A stretch of 64,000 nt of DNA from Bacteroidia bacterium (lineage in GTDB: Bacteria > Bacteroidota > Bacteroidia > Flavobacteriales > Flavobacteriaceae), in assembly GCA_030427585.1 (NCBI GenBank), contig JAUIBW010000017.1, positions 43,285-107,284 of the forward strand. Reading direction: 5' to 3'. The notes beneath the pieces are model-generated. The model ran no database searches, had not been told where the DNA came from, and was given only the letters and a program-made list of their open reading frames with translations. The position numbers were made by a program, and so were the translations under genes. Position 1 is the stretch's first letter. Each line of letters begins with the position of its first letter. Shown here piece after piece: positions 28,601 through 36,322 of this stretch.

Positions 28601-28798
28601 AAAAGCCTTACTCTGAACGAAATTTTGGGTAAACTTATTGAAGTTCTCATATTCGGCTTTTGCTTTGGGATTTGCCGAAAAAATATGCGCATTGGCATTA
28701 CTTGCCTCACATCTTTTTGCATCTACCGGTTGCTGCGCCATAAGAGACGAAACATAGGTAAATAGCATAGCTGCTAAAATAATAATTTTAGTTTTCAT
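25640..28798 (-). CDS. Secreted M43 (pappalysin-like) zinc metalloprotease with T9SS sorting domain
   Basis: A 1052-residue exported protease. Signal peptide residues 1-21; M43 catalytic domain about 70-325 with HEFGHWLNLIH at 232-242 and the Met-turn NYMGYD downstream. Then come a beta-rich region, two copies of the motif CxDGIQNGDETGVDCGGSC, between them a GEVEDYT domain (WIDYNQDGDFADADEQVW...CESFDYGEVEDYTITV), and a repeat of the YTILDYAY region. The last 80 residues (KVYPNSFTEMTNIDLTKLG...GNYFVKITSKG) are the T9SS type A sorting domain. It probably degrades external protein, which would suit the hydroxyproline and peptide-use genes nearby. Confidence 0.87.
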   Translation of the reverse strand: MKTKIIILAAMLFTYVSSLMAQQPVDAKRCEASNANAHIFSANPKAKAEYENFNKFTQNFVQSKAFSQKAAETYTIPVVVHVYGTTQHGKTVDYDKIKGALDALNKDFNGLNDDFNSIDPVFDGRKSTLSIRFALAKIDPNGGSTNGVIIHPVASGMGNYSSPVVAADAWDNYKYMNVYITGDLYGDGVSNNSGVAWYPNTTMSDANIARVVYNGQYLHGNTNKEFASVFTHEFGHWLNLIHTFEGGCDDPNGDYVSDTPKEDTDSGDDGCVVGASDCGNLINYENYMGYDAAAGCAKMYTQGQINRMLAALEHPTRKPLWQAANLIATGVNLTGASLIANNNTVEESLSNNGTLVDDSYDIDIQGGTFSLSSGTLTEGTHFTSSLPQGFSASITVINNTKLRVKYSGVTNNHGSADNASGTITLKNAIISGGTSTLNSDKVVFNFSFYDPFKVVYVDNSDLTVDANTVWKPFTDANIPSLGGGTNYGGLFYNASGHPSGQPALQFETYTAAMITVGSTKNIANLPADTPISTTSNWVNGGAYPNLHDIRTNSYTNWDGQTGYAGFRFLKNAKEYHGWLRFQVNTSGNSYTLLDYAYSTEPYGTIKAGSKELGGAPTCNDGIQNGDETGVDCGGSCEPCSTPITYCDSNGKSVSDEYIGRVQLGTIDNTSTGSTGGYGDYTSVSTTVSKGASHTITITPTWRSTVYSEGYSVWIDYNQDGDFADADEQVWSKAASKDTPVSGSFMIPSSAKNGNTRMRVSMKYNGIPTACESFDYGEVEDYTITVGTGGGSDPTCTDGIQNGDETGVDCGGSCAPCATNDGVVYVDVNDITVNSSNTWDFFRIEVGDNSDYGAWYTNNSVRLVTYDKDVVCEGSSKNVTMLAEGVEVGTSSNFVAESHSYIVSSSSYTNWNGNSGYIGFTFKISGNTHYGWFYATVANDGLSYTILDYAYNTNAGQGLLTKRPAAAGPEKAENLVKVYPNSFTEMTNIDLTKLGKQRFNMSVYDLLGRRIYHKNYDRNPGVLPFGGAITEKGNYFVKITSKGTSEIHTIVKK

Positions 28799-28970
28799 AA
28801 TCGTATTGATTTTGTGTTATAGTTAATAACGAAAATTAAAACTATTGAAGCATTTAGAGTTATACTATTATAACCAAACACTATACTATGTTATCTGTTT
28901 CATACTATTTTAACATTTATACTGCCAAAACCATAAGTTTAAAGCATAATTACTGTTGATTTTTGACAAA

Positions 28971-28998
28971 GAAAAAGCACCCCATAGTAAGGATGCTT
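28971..28998 (-). terminator. Terminator after the curlin-repeat gene
   Basis: On the minus strand AGCATCC and GGGTGCT (with one G-U pair) form a stem followed by TTTTTC; it lies about 55 nt after the curlin-repeat stop codon. Confidence 0.6.
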
Positions 28999-29052
28999 GT
29001 TTGTTTTATTCACCTGCTAATTATTGATAAACCGAACCTAATTTGTAACAAA

Positions 29053-30705
29053 TCATTGCGAAATGACCGAACTATTACCATTTCCTTCTTGAGTTATCAT
29101 TATTGATAACGAAGTGCCTTCTTGAGAAGCTGTTAAACTATTAGCATTACCAATTTGTTTTGTAGTAAGGCTATTAGAATCCCCAATTTGAGTGGTGTAC
29201 GTAGTATTAAATGATCCATCCTGAACAGAAATCATCGCATTCGTATTTCCGCGTTGCAACTGAGACAAAAAGTTTTCTTCTCCAATAAGGCTCATATCGT
29301 TTTGTGTAGCTTCCATAGCATTAGCCGCTCCTTCTATTTGAGTTTGTTCAATGGTATTAGACACTCCTTTTTGTATACTCATTATTTCATTTCCAACTCC
29401 ATTACTCTGCGCTACTACTATATTTCTTTCTCCTTCCTGAGTTTGTGTGATCTTAGTATCAATTCCATTTTGTAGTATGGCCGTGGCTTCATTATAGTTA
29501 CCTACTTGATCTTGTTGCAGTAAGACTTCAAACTCTTGAGAAGAAGAACTAAATGAGCTATTTACAACCGCTTTATTGTTCTCTCCAGTTTGTTTTTGAT
29601 TAGCCCTAATGTTATACCCATATATATGTGCTGAAGAAGCATCATTTCTTACTCCTTCTTGCTTTTGGGTCACAAAACCTCTACCTCCTATGGTAGCAGA
29701 AACATGATTACCTTCTCCTATCTGGTTTTGCGAAATGTAAGAAGGACGTGTACCAAACTGATCTATTTTATCTTTAGAGGCATACGCTATATTTCTTATG
29801 CCTTTCTGGTATTGATCAATTATAGAAAATTCTTGTGGTTCCTGTTGGGCATAAGCTTGATTAAAGTCTCCAATCTGATTTTGTGTAATAGAATGTCCAT
29901 TATTCTGGATTGCAGTAGCATTATTGTAATTCCCGTTTTGTGATTGATTAATGAAATTATCTCCTAGACCATTCGATTGCGATGATTGGCTAGCCTCTGA
30001 AGTATTTCCTGATCCTTTTTGATCCTGAACAATACTACTTTGATTATAGCTTCCTTCATCTTGAGTGGCTACTGCACTATTATATTCTCCAGATTGGCGC
30101 TGTTCGATGCTATAATTATGTCCTAAAAAGAAATTTTGATTTGCAGTGGCCTGATTAAATTCTCCTTCCTGATCTTGTATAATGATTCTTATATTATTCT
30201 CGGTATCAGATTGATTTGCCTGTGCTATATTAAAATTTCCTCTCTGTGATTGTACAATACTGTTCTTAAAATTTTCGGCAAATATAAAATCTATAGAAAC
30301 TCCCTGAAATGCTGCTGCTATGTTATGATTACCTATCTGTGTTTGCTGTATTTTACTTTCTAAAACATATGAATCCTGAATTGCTTCTGCATAATTCGAG
30401 TTTCCTAATTGATTTTGGTATACTACATTAAAACCTCCCTGCTGCATAACATATACATTGTTTTGATCTCCGGTTTGAATTTGGCTAATCATACCATTTC
30501 CTTTTGAAGAATCTTGTGTTCCCTGCGCTACTTTTGCTTTGTTAAAATTGCCTTCCTGAACGATACTTAACGTATTGTTTACTCCTTTTTGAGAAACGTC
30601 TACCTCATTTCCTTTTCCGGTTTGATTGATATCTGTAACATTAGTCTGGGCAAAAGTGAATGCCACGCTTAATAAAGTCGAAAAACCTAATACTGTTTTT
30701 TTCAT
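29053..30705 (-). CDS. Curlin-repeat (CsgA/CsgB-like) secreted fibre protein
   Basis: A 550-residue protein with a signal peptide (MKKTVLGFSTLLSVAFTFAQ) followed by roughly twenty repeats of about 22-26 residues built on the curlin pattern Q-x-G-x-x-N-x-A-x-x-x-Q (for example QKGVNNTLSIVQEGNFNKAKVAQ). Gln, Asn, Gly, Ser and Thr dominate and Cys is absent, as in amyloid-forming curli subunits. It is several times longer than E. coli CsgA (about 150 aa). No csgE/F/G homologue lies in the window, so secretion must depend on genes elsewhere. It probably forms extracellular amyloid or biofilm fibres. Confidence 0.85.
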   Translation of the reverse strand: MKKTVLGFSTLLSVAFTFAQTNVTDINQTGKGNEVDVSQKGVNNTLSIVQEGNFNKAKVAQGTQDSSKGNGMISQIQTGDQNNVYVMQQGGFNVVYQNQLGNSNYAEAIQDSYVLESKIQQTQIGNHNIAAAFQGVSIDFIFAENFKNSIVQSQRGNFNIAQANQSDTENNIRIIIQDQEGEFNQATANQNFFLGHNYSIEQRQSGEYNSAVATQDEGSYNQSSIVQDQKGSGNTSEASQSSQSNGLGDNFINQSQNGNYNNATAIQNNGHSITQNQIGDFNQAYAQQEPQEFSIIDQYQKGIRNIAYASKDKIDQFGTRPSYISQNQIGEGNHVSATIGGRGFVTQKQEGVRNDASSAHIYGYNIRANQKQTGENNKAVVNSSFSSSSQEFEVLLQQDQVGNYNEATAILQNGIDTKITQTQEGERNIVVAQSNGVGNEIMSIQKGVSNTIEQTQIEGAANAMEATQNDMSLIGEENFLSQLQRGNTNAMISVQDGSFNTTYTTQIGDSNSLTTKQIGNANSLTASQEGTSLSIMITQEGNGNSSVISQ

Positions 30706-31126
30706 CGGAATGTTTATTACTATTAAAAACTGATTTTTAAATACACATTAATGCCAATAATGCTTACTGTAAAACTTTGAAGAAATAGAAATCAGGGGGT
30801 AATTTTACTCTTATAAAAATACAATTAAAAAAAGGCAAAAAAGCAATATATTTTGCATTTTCGATAAGAAGTATACACCTCAATTTTCATGTAGGTTGTT
30901 TCACTCATTATATACAATTACCGGATAAACCTAAAAGATTTATTCTATCTATACATTGAGTTTAATGAAGTTATTTTGTGCGTTAGGGATAGTAGTGGCA
31001 TCCTTTTTAGTTATTCTTAAATCTCTAAAAAAGACACTCGATTGATAACAAAAAAGATATAACGAATAGCCCGACCCTGATCAAAAATCAGGGTAACGCT
31101 ATTATTGTTTTAATATATTAGATTTT
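30706..31126. other. 421-nt intergenic region
   Basis: Contains the upstream region of the curlin-repeat gene, a possible 26-codon hydrophobic ORF at 30965-31045 on the plus strand and an ACCCTGAT/ATCAGGGT hairpin at 31074-31094 downstream of the dipeptidase gene. Nothing else is recognisable. Confidence 0.5.
30965..31045 (+). CDS. Possible 26-aa single-span membrane peptide
   Basis: ATG at 30965 opens a frame for a peptide with a hydrophobic core (LFCALGIVVASFLVIL) and a basic tail (KSLKKTLD), the layout of small membrane peptides including type I toxins. There is no homology that I recognise and no clear promoter, so it may be chance. Confidence 0.2.
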   Translation: MKLFCALGIVVASFLVILKSLKKTLD

Positions 31127-32515
31127 TTACTTACTTAGCTCGGTAAAATACTTATAGAAATAAGGAATTGTTTCTATTCCTTTTAAGTAGTTCCATACTC
31201 CAAAATGTTCATTAGGAGAATGTATTGCATCACTATCTAAGCCAAATCCCATTAGGATAGTTTTACTTTTTAATTCTTTTTCGAATAAAGAAACAATAGG
31301 AATACTACCCCCACTACGTTGTGGTATTGGTGTTTTACCAAAGGTTTCCTGGTATGCTTTACTAGCTGCTTTATATCCTGTGTTATCTATTGGGGTCACA
31401 TACCCCTGCCCGCCATGATGCGGAGTCACTTTTACCGTTACTGCTTCTGGCGCTATGTTTTCAAAATGATTTTTGAACAATTCTGTAATTTCTTCCCAAT
31501 CTTGATTAGGAACCAAACGCATAGAAATTTTGGCATAAGCTTTACTGGCAATAACTGTCTTTGCTCCTTCTCCTGTATAGCCTCCCCAGATTCCGTTTAC
31601 ATCTAGTGTGGGTCGAATAGAATTACGTTCATTGGTCGTATAACCTTCTTCTCCATACACTGCATTGATATCGAGTGATTTTTTATATTCATCAAGAGAG
31701 AAAGGTGCTTTTGCCATTTCTGCTCTTTCTTCTGTAGAAAGATTTTCGACGTTGTCATAAAAGCCAGGGATGGTGATATGATTATTTTCATCGTGCAAAG
31801 AAGCAATCATTTTGGTTAATATATTGATTGGATTCGCTACTGCACCACCATATAAACCACTATGTAAATCTCTATTAGGCCCTGTTACTTCAACTTCGAC
31901 ATAACTTAACCCTCTTAACCCGGTAGTAATAGAAGGAACATCTTTGGCTATCATTCCTGTATCACTAATTAAGATTACATCATTAGCTAATTTATCCTGA
32001 TTACGTTCTACAAACCAACTTAAACTTTTACTTCCTACCTCTTCTTCTCCTTCGATCATAAATTTTACATTACACGGCAACTGGTTTGTTTTGGTCATAA
32101 TTTCTAATGCCTTTACATGCATATACACCTGCCCTTTATCATCACAAGATCCTCTGGCAAAAATGGCTCCTTCGGGATGGATATCTGTCTTTTTAATTAT
32201 AGGTTCGAAAGGAGGACTATCCCATAAACCTATTGGATCTGCTGGTTGTACATCATAGTGCCCATAAACCAATACTGTCGGAAAGTTTTTATCTATAATT
32301 TTTTCTCCATACACTATCGGATACCCTGGGGTTTCACATATTTCTACAGTATCACATCCTGCATCTTTAAGACTTTTGCTAATTTCTGATGCTGTTTTGA
32401 TTACATCATCTTTATATGCTGTATCTGCACTAACAGATGGAATTTTAAGTAGCTCGAAAAGCTCATTTATAAATCGATCTTTATGTTCTTGAACGTAAGA
32501 TTGTATGTTTTGCAT
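31127..32515 (-). CDS. M20 family dipeptidase
   Basis: A 462-residue cytosolic metallopeptidase of family M20 (CNDP/PepV-like). Metal ligands are visible: H in VYGHYDVQPADP near residue 85, D in GSCDDKGQVYMHVKALE, the catalytic EGEEEVGS near 156-163, and D in ISDTGM; the lid domain and the C-terminal MGFGLDSDAIHSPNEHFG with the last histidine ligand are complete. It would hydrolyse dipeptides to amino acids in the cytoplasm. A possible partner for the exported proteases here. Confidence 0.9.
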   Translation of the reverse strand: MQNIQSYVQEHKDRFINELFELLKIPSVSADTAYKDDVIKTASEISKSLKDAGCDTVEICETPGYPIVYGEKIIDKNFPTVLVYGHYDVQPADPIGLWDSPPFEPIIKKTDIHPEGAIFARGSCDDKGQVYMHVKALEIMTKTNQLPCNVKFMIEGEEEVGSKSLSWFVERNQDKLANDVILISDTGMIAKDVPSITTGLRGLSYVEVEVTGPNRDLHSGLYGGAVANPINILTKMIASLHDENNHITIPGFYDNVENLSTEERAEMAKAPFSLDEYKKSLDINAVYGEEGYTTNERNSIRPTLDVNGIWGGYTGEGAKTVIASKAYAKISMRLVPNQDWEEITELFKNHFENIAPEAVTVKVTPHHGGQGYVTPIDNTGYKAASKAYQETFGKTPIPQRSGGSIPIVSLFEKELKSKTILMGFGLDSDAIHSPNEHFGVWNYLKGIETIPYFYKYFTELSK

Positions 32516-32593
32516 GAATTTGAGTTTATTTTCGCCTAAAAGTAGTAAAAATGAAGTAAATTAGTTGTTCTCTACTTAAGTATATCTACTACT

Positions 32594-33283
32594 ATGAATG
32601 CATTTTTGAAGCTTCCCTTTTTATTTTCTGAAAATCGCCTTCTGAAAGACTTAAAATATTGTCAATCCTATTCTTTTACTTCTCATTTTAATACCAGTGA
32701 TTATTCTGGTAATTGGAAATCTATTGCGCTTAGATCTCTTAATGGAGATATGAATCAAATTTATGCCCACTCTTCTGGTACCCAGAATTACAAAAATACT
32801 CCTCTGTTGGATCATTGTCCTTATTTTAAAGAAATAACTGCACTTTTTGAGTGTGAAAAAGAATCTATTCGTCTACTCAACCTTTCGCCCAACAGTAAGA
32901 TAAAAGAGCATACAGATCATAATTTAGGATATGAAGATAGAAGTTTTAGAGTTCATATTCCGATCACTACAAATCGAGATGTTCATTTTTATATAGATCA
33001 TCAAGAAGTAACTATGGCTGTTGGCGAATGTTGGTATGGAAACTTTAATCTACCACACCGAGTAGAAAACAATGGCACGACCGATCGTATTCATCTAATT
33101 ATAGATTGCATTCGTAATGAATGGTCGGATCAATTATTTGCTAAAGCTGGTTATAATTTTGCAGCAGAAAACCAACCTCATCAATATTCTAAAGCAACTA
33201 AACTAAGAATGATCGAAGAGTTAAAAATCATGAATACCGAAAGATCAAAAGCATTGATTAGTCACCTAAAATCAGAATTGTAG
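32594..33283 (+). CDS. Aspartyl/asparaginyl beta-hydroxylase-like protein
   Basis: A 229-residue protein with the Asp_Arg_Hydrox fold, an Fe(II)/2-oxoglutarate dioxygenase. The iron-binding residues are seen in IKEHTDHNLGYEDRSFRVHIPI (His and Asp) and in GNFNLPHRVENNG (distal His), followed by the Arg in TDRIHLIID that would bind 2-oxoglutarate. The substrate is unknown; the family includes protein and free amino-acid hydroxylases. It is divergent from the dipeptidase gene. Confidence 0.8.
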   Translation: MNAFLKLPFLFSENRLLKDLKYCQSYSFTSHFNTSDYSGNWKSIALRSLNGDMNQIYAHSSGTQNYKNTPLLDHCPYFKEITALFECEKESIRLLNLSPNSKIKEHTDHNLGYEDRSFRVHIPITTNRDVHFYIDHQEVTMAVGECWYGNFNLPHRVENNGTTDRIHLIIDCIRNEWSDQLFAKAGYNFAAENQPHQYSKATKLRMIEELKIMNTERSKALISHLKSEL

Positions 33284-33456
33284 GGATCAAAAAAGTGAGA
33301 AGATTTTAGAGAAAATGTCGTGGTTTCTTAAATTGTTATGTATTACTTTTCATATTCTTCAAAAAAAATAATTTAAGTTCTTTGAGATTTATAAGGAATA
33401 TGTATATTTGCACTCGCTTTTTACAGAAAGTCCTAAGTGTTGTAAAAGGTTATAAT

Positions 33457-33538
33457 GCGGGCGTGGTGGAATTGGTAGACACGCTAGACTTAGGATCTAG
33501 TGCCGCGAGGTGTGAGAGTTCGAGTCTCTCCGCCCGCA
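33457..33538 (+). tRNA. tRNA-Leu (anticodon UAG)
   Basis: The 7-bp acceptor stem GCGGGCG/CGCCCGC (33457-33463 with 33531-33537) closes a complete cloverleaf with discriminator A33538. The anticodon stem CTAGA/TCTAG frames the loop CTTAGGA, giving anticodon TAG. A variable arm as in class II tRNAs (TGCCGCGAGGTGTGA) and the T-loop GTTCGAGTC are present. CCA is not encoded. Confidence 0.95.
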
Positions 33539-33550
33539 CAGCAAAAGAAA

Positions 33551-33577
33551 AGCCGAATCGATTGATTCGGCTTTTTT
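33551..33577 (+). terminator. Terminator after tRNA-Leu
   Basis: AGCCGAATC (33551-33559) and GATTCGGCT (33564-33572) form a 9-bp stem with a GATT loop, followed by a T run; 13 nt after the tRNA. Confidence 0.85.
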
Positions 33578-33585
33578 GTTTTTAA

Positions 33586-33908
33586 ATATATCGATTTTAA
33601 TATTTTTTTTATTTGGGGGAGTACCCCATTTTAGATTTTATATGTGAAAAATTCTTTCCTTCATGATCTCCCCAACGATTTGTTAATTTTTTATGGCAAT
33701 GCCTCGTCCCTTTGACTTTCAAACTACATTATCGATCGAAAAGAAAAACCTATTTAATGTTTTATTTTCCAAATAAATATCCATACCAAATTTAACTTTT
33801 AAGAGCATCAGCTAAACTTTTGGGGTTATTCTGATGCCAATGCCCGCCATAACTTTGTACCGTAATTAAAGATTACATCACTGAAACATTAATTTAAAGT
33901 ACAGAGAC
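33586..33908. other. 323-nt region between tRNA-Leu and the stress/efflux block
   Basis: Holds the first copy of the two-half-site promoter (33794-33857). I looked for a repeat of the tRNA 3' end, an integrase or an att site and saw none. Confidence 0.5.
33794..33857 (+). promoter_or_regulatory. AraC-box promoter copy 1 (3-hydroxyacyl-CoA dehydrogenase-like gene)
   Basis: Half-sites AACTTTTAAGAGCAT at 33794-33808 and AACTTTTGGGGTTAT at 33815-33829 start 21 bp apart. The -7 box TAACTTTG is at 33850-33857, 35 bp after the start of the second half-site. This is the cleanest copy of a promoter layout found seven times up to 40949. Confidence 0.8.
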
Positions 33909-34850
33909 ATGAGTTTTAATAAAAGAGTAATCGCAGTATTGGGCGGTGGGGTAATAGGTCAATCTTGGGCAGCATTGTTCGCCTCAAAAGGAAACAGGGT
34001 GAATATTTTTGAGCCAAACAAGGACACGGCAAAGAACCTAAAACCCAAAGTATTAAATTTACTTCAGGATATGCCAAATACCGTAGGAATAGATGAAGCA
34101 AAAGGTAATATACAGGTATATGGAACAATTGAGGAAGCTGTAAAAGGGGCTTACGCCGTTCAAGAAGCAGGGCCTGAACGAGTAGAAATCAAACAATCCA
34201 TTTTTAAAGAAGTAGAGGCTTTTGCACCAGAAAATGCACTTATTTTATCGTCCTCTTCGGGGATTGTTCCCAGTAAATCTTCGGTAAAAATGACCAACCC
34301 AGAACGTTTGGTGGTTGGACACCCATTTAATCCACCACATATCATGCCTTTAGTAGAGGTTCTTTCAATGGAAAGGGTAGACGAAAATTATTTGGAAGAG
34401 GTTATGGACTTTTATAAGGTGTTTGAACGTGTACCCATAAAACTCAATAAAGAAATACCAGGTTTTGTAGCCAACAGATTGCAAACAGTTGTTGTACTGG
34501 AAGCTATAAACTTAATTGAGAAAGGTGTCGTTAGTGTAGAACAAATGGATGCTATAATGAAAAATTCGCTTGGTATCCGTTGGGCAAGTATTGGTCCAAT
34601 GTTGACAGGAGTATTAGGTGGAGGTCCAGGTGGAATTAAGCATATCTTGGAACATATTTTGAACACGTTGGCAATAGCAATGGGAAAGAAACCAGTAAGC
34701 GAAGAAACCATTGAAAGCCTTCAAGAAGAAACCAATAAAATATATCCAATTGAAGACAGAGAGTATTTGGTCAAGCATCGTGATGAGGTACAACGTGCAA
34801 TTGTAAGGTTACAAAAACTTCAAAGACATAAAAAAGAAATGCCCGTTTAG
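33909..34850 (+). CDS. 3-hydroxyacyl-CoA dehydrogenase family oxidoreductase (lambda-crystallin-like)
   Basis: A 313-residue NAD-dependent dehydrogenase. The N-terminal Rossmann motif is VIAVLGGGVIGQSWAALFASKG, the catalytic region includes SSSSGIVPSK and VVGHPFNPPHIMPLVEV (His of the HxF motif), and the C-terminal helical domain begins at PGFVANRLQ. The short single-domain pair resembles L-gulonate 3-dehydrogenase/lambda-crystallin and carnitine-type dehydrogenases more than the fatty-acid enzyme; the substrate is not fixed by sequence. It is the first gene of the block controlled by the shared promoter element. Confidence 0.83.
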   Translation: MSFNKRVIAVLGGGVIGQSWAALFASKGNRVNIFEPNKDTAKNLKPKVLNLLQDMPNTVGIDEAKGNIQVYGTIEEAVKGAYAVQEAGPERVEIKQSIFKEVEAFAPENALILSSSSGIVPSKSSVKMTNPERLVVGHPFNPPHIMPLVEVLSMERVDENYLEEVMDFYKVFERVPIKLNKEIPGFVANRLQTVVVLEAINLIEKGVVSVEQMDAIMKNSLGIRWASIGPMLTGVLGGGPGGIKHILEHILNTLAIAMGKKPVSEETIESLQEETNKIYPIEDREYLVKHRDEVQRAIVRLQKLQRHKKEMPV

Positions 34851-34990
34851 TAACTTTTTATGTGGATAGAGAATGGCTTAATGAATTCTACATAAAACTC
34901 TTAACATAAATAACACCATAAAAGAAAGAAATAGAACTTGTGTAAACGATTCAATTTTAATAAAACAATGAATTTAAAAAAATAGAAATA

Positions 34991-35461
34991 ATGAAAAAAG
35001 TAATATTAACAGTGTTTGTGGTATTTGCAATATTCATAAATGCTAGAGCACAAGAGTTTAAAACCGAAAAGGACTTGGTAGAAAGCGTACTAGGTAAAGT
35101 AAAGAAAGATTTTGTTAAAGAGACTCTTCTAATTCCGGAAGATAAGACCAATGAATTTTGGAAAGTTTACAATAAATATGAAGAAGATAAAAAAGAGTTG
35201 GCAGCGCAACGTTTTAAATTGGCTAACAACTACGCCCTGCTTCAAAACGTAAGCTACCAGAAATTGGATAAGGATTTCATGAAAAAAGTGTTCAAATTAC
35301 AAAGAAAATCCGATAGAAACATCAGAAAGTATTACAGAAAAATAGACAGAAAGGTATCTACCGAAACGGCGATGCAGTTCTTCCAGGTAGAGCAATACTT
35401 ACGTACTGGAATCGACAATCTATTGTACGGAAACCTACCGTTGAAAGAGCACGTATTATAA
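34991..35461 (+). CDS. Exported helical protein, function unknown
   Basis: A 156-residue protein with a signal peptide (MKKVILTVFVVFAIFINARAQ) followed by an all-alpha, Lys/Asp/Glu-rich mature domain containing EDKTNEFWKVYNKYEEDKKELAAQRFKL and a QRKSDRNIRKYYRKIDRKVS stretch. The form recalls Spy/CpxP-like periplasmic stress proteins common in Bacteroidota near efflux genes, but I see no LTxxQ motif and do not assign it. No shared half-site promoter precedes it. A strong terminator follows. Confidence 0.6.
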   Translation: MKKVILTVFVVFAIFINARAQEFKTEKDLVESVLGKVKKDFVKETLLIPEDKTNEFWKVYNKYEEDKKELAAQRFKLANNYALLQNVSYQKLDKDFMKKVFKLQRKSDRNIRKYYRKIDRKVSTETAMQFFQVEQYLRTGIDNLLYGNLPLKEHVL

Positions 35462-35494
35462 TACAGGATTCCTTTCAAAATTATGGACAAAAAA

Positions 35495-35530
35495 AATAAA
35501 GAGGCTGCCAAACACAGCCTCTTTATTATA
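35495..35530 (+). terminator. Terminator after the 156-aa exported protein gene
   Basis: A perfect 13-bp stem AATAAAGAGGCTG (35495-35507) / CAGCCTCTTTATT (35515-35527) with a 7-nt loop. It lies 34 nt after the stop codon. Confidence 0.8.
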
Positions 35531-35561
35531 AAACCAATAGCTAAGCACAATCATAGAAATC

Positions 35562-36182
35562 ATGAAACTTATACTAAATCGCTACATAAATTCCTTGGAA
35601 ACAGAACATAAGGTTGCAGGAATTGAATTGGTATTAATTCCTTTTTTTACTATTGTTTTTGGTATCCTAAAACCACCAACAGAATATACTTTGAGCATGA
35701 TAGGCAATCGTTTCGATTTACGGTTGGAGTTTGTCATTTGGGGTATAGTTACCAGTAGTTCAATAGTGTTCTTATTAGGGCATATATACAAGTTGGGGGC
35801 TTTTGAGAATAAAAGGGCAAGCAAATTATTGGTATTTTCTGGTATTTTTTTGGTGTTTACCGTATTGGTACCAGCCTATAAAGGTGTTTGGCCAGTATCT
35901 ACCAAAATACATGCGCTATTCGGGGCACTTTTTGCTATGTCCTTGGTAGCTTCAATATTCTATTTCCTGCGTTATATCGGACAGTACAGCAGACATTTAG
36001 GTAGAATTTCTACATTTCTTTTTTTGTTAGTGGTATGTGGCTCACTCACCTGTATGTACTTTTTAGGAAATACAGGAGTTTTTGAGCTCTATTTTTTCAT
36101 TTCTTTCTCATTGTTCCTATTATTTTTAGGGTATATCATAGCCAAGGAACGCAAAAATTATTATAAAAATTATGCCGAGTAA
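35562..36182 (+). CDS. Multi-span membrane protein, function unknown
   Basis: A 206-residue hydrophobic protein with about six membrane segments (for example ELVLIPFFTIVFGIL, FVIWGIVTSSSIVFLLGHIY, LLVFSGIFLVFTVLVPAY, FAMSLVASIFYFLRYI and the terminal FFISFSLFLLFLGYII). The loop KIHALFGALFAMS and the FLRYIGQYSRHLGRIS segment suggest a DUF998-like or b561-like membrane fold but no haem ligands are obvious. I do not recognise it with confidence. It stands alone between two terminators. Confidence 0.6.
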   Translation: MKLILNRYINSLETEHKVAGIELVLIPFFTIVFGILKPPTEYTLSMIGNRFDLRLEFVIWGIVTSSSIVFLLGHIYKLGAFENKRASKLLVFSGIFLVFTVLVPAYKGVWPVSTKIHALFGALFAMSLVASIFYFLRYIGQYSRHLGRISTFLFLLVVCGSLTCMYFLGNTGVFELYFFISFSLFLLFLGYIIAKERKNYYKNYAE

Positions 36183-36220
36183 TCTTTAGTTTTTTGCGCA
36201 CTTTCCTATTCGTGTGCCTG

Positions 36221-36284
36221 AATTTTTAGGAGCACTCATTAGCCATATAGGAGTATTGAAAGGCAGGCATCAGTCGTAACTTTG
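36221..36284 (+). promoter_or_regulatory. AraC-box promoter copy 2 (peroxiredoxin gene)
   Basis: Weaker half-sites AATTTTTAGGAGCAC (36221-36235) and one starting at 36242 ending TAGGAGTAT, 21 bp apart. The -7 box TAACTTTG is at 36277-36284, 35 bp after the second half-site start. Its position favours the ATG at 36323 over the one at 36299. Confidence 0.65.
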
Positions 36285-36322
36285 TATGGTAAAAAATAAT
36301 GAAATTTAAAACAATAAAAAAA

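Noticed and set aside
29053..30705. CRISPR-like or satellite DNA array
   Set aside because: The repetition is at protein level (curlin units in one long frame); DNA repeats are diverged and there are no spacers.
31074..31094. ACCCTGAT/ATCAGGGT hairpin as terminator of the dipeptidase gene
   Set aside because: The stem is good but no T run follows on the minus strand, so it was not listed as a terminator.
33457..33538. tRNA-Leu as integration site of a classic integrative element
   Set aside because: No integrase gene, and no repeat of the tRNA 3' end could be seen further right.
33382..33585. 67-codon frame across the tRNA-Leu gene
   Set aside because: It is the translation of a perfect tRNA cloverleaf and its terminator.
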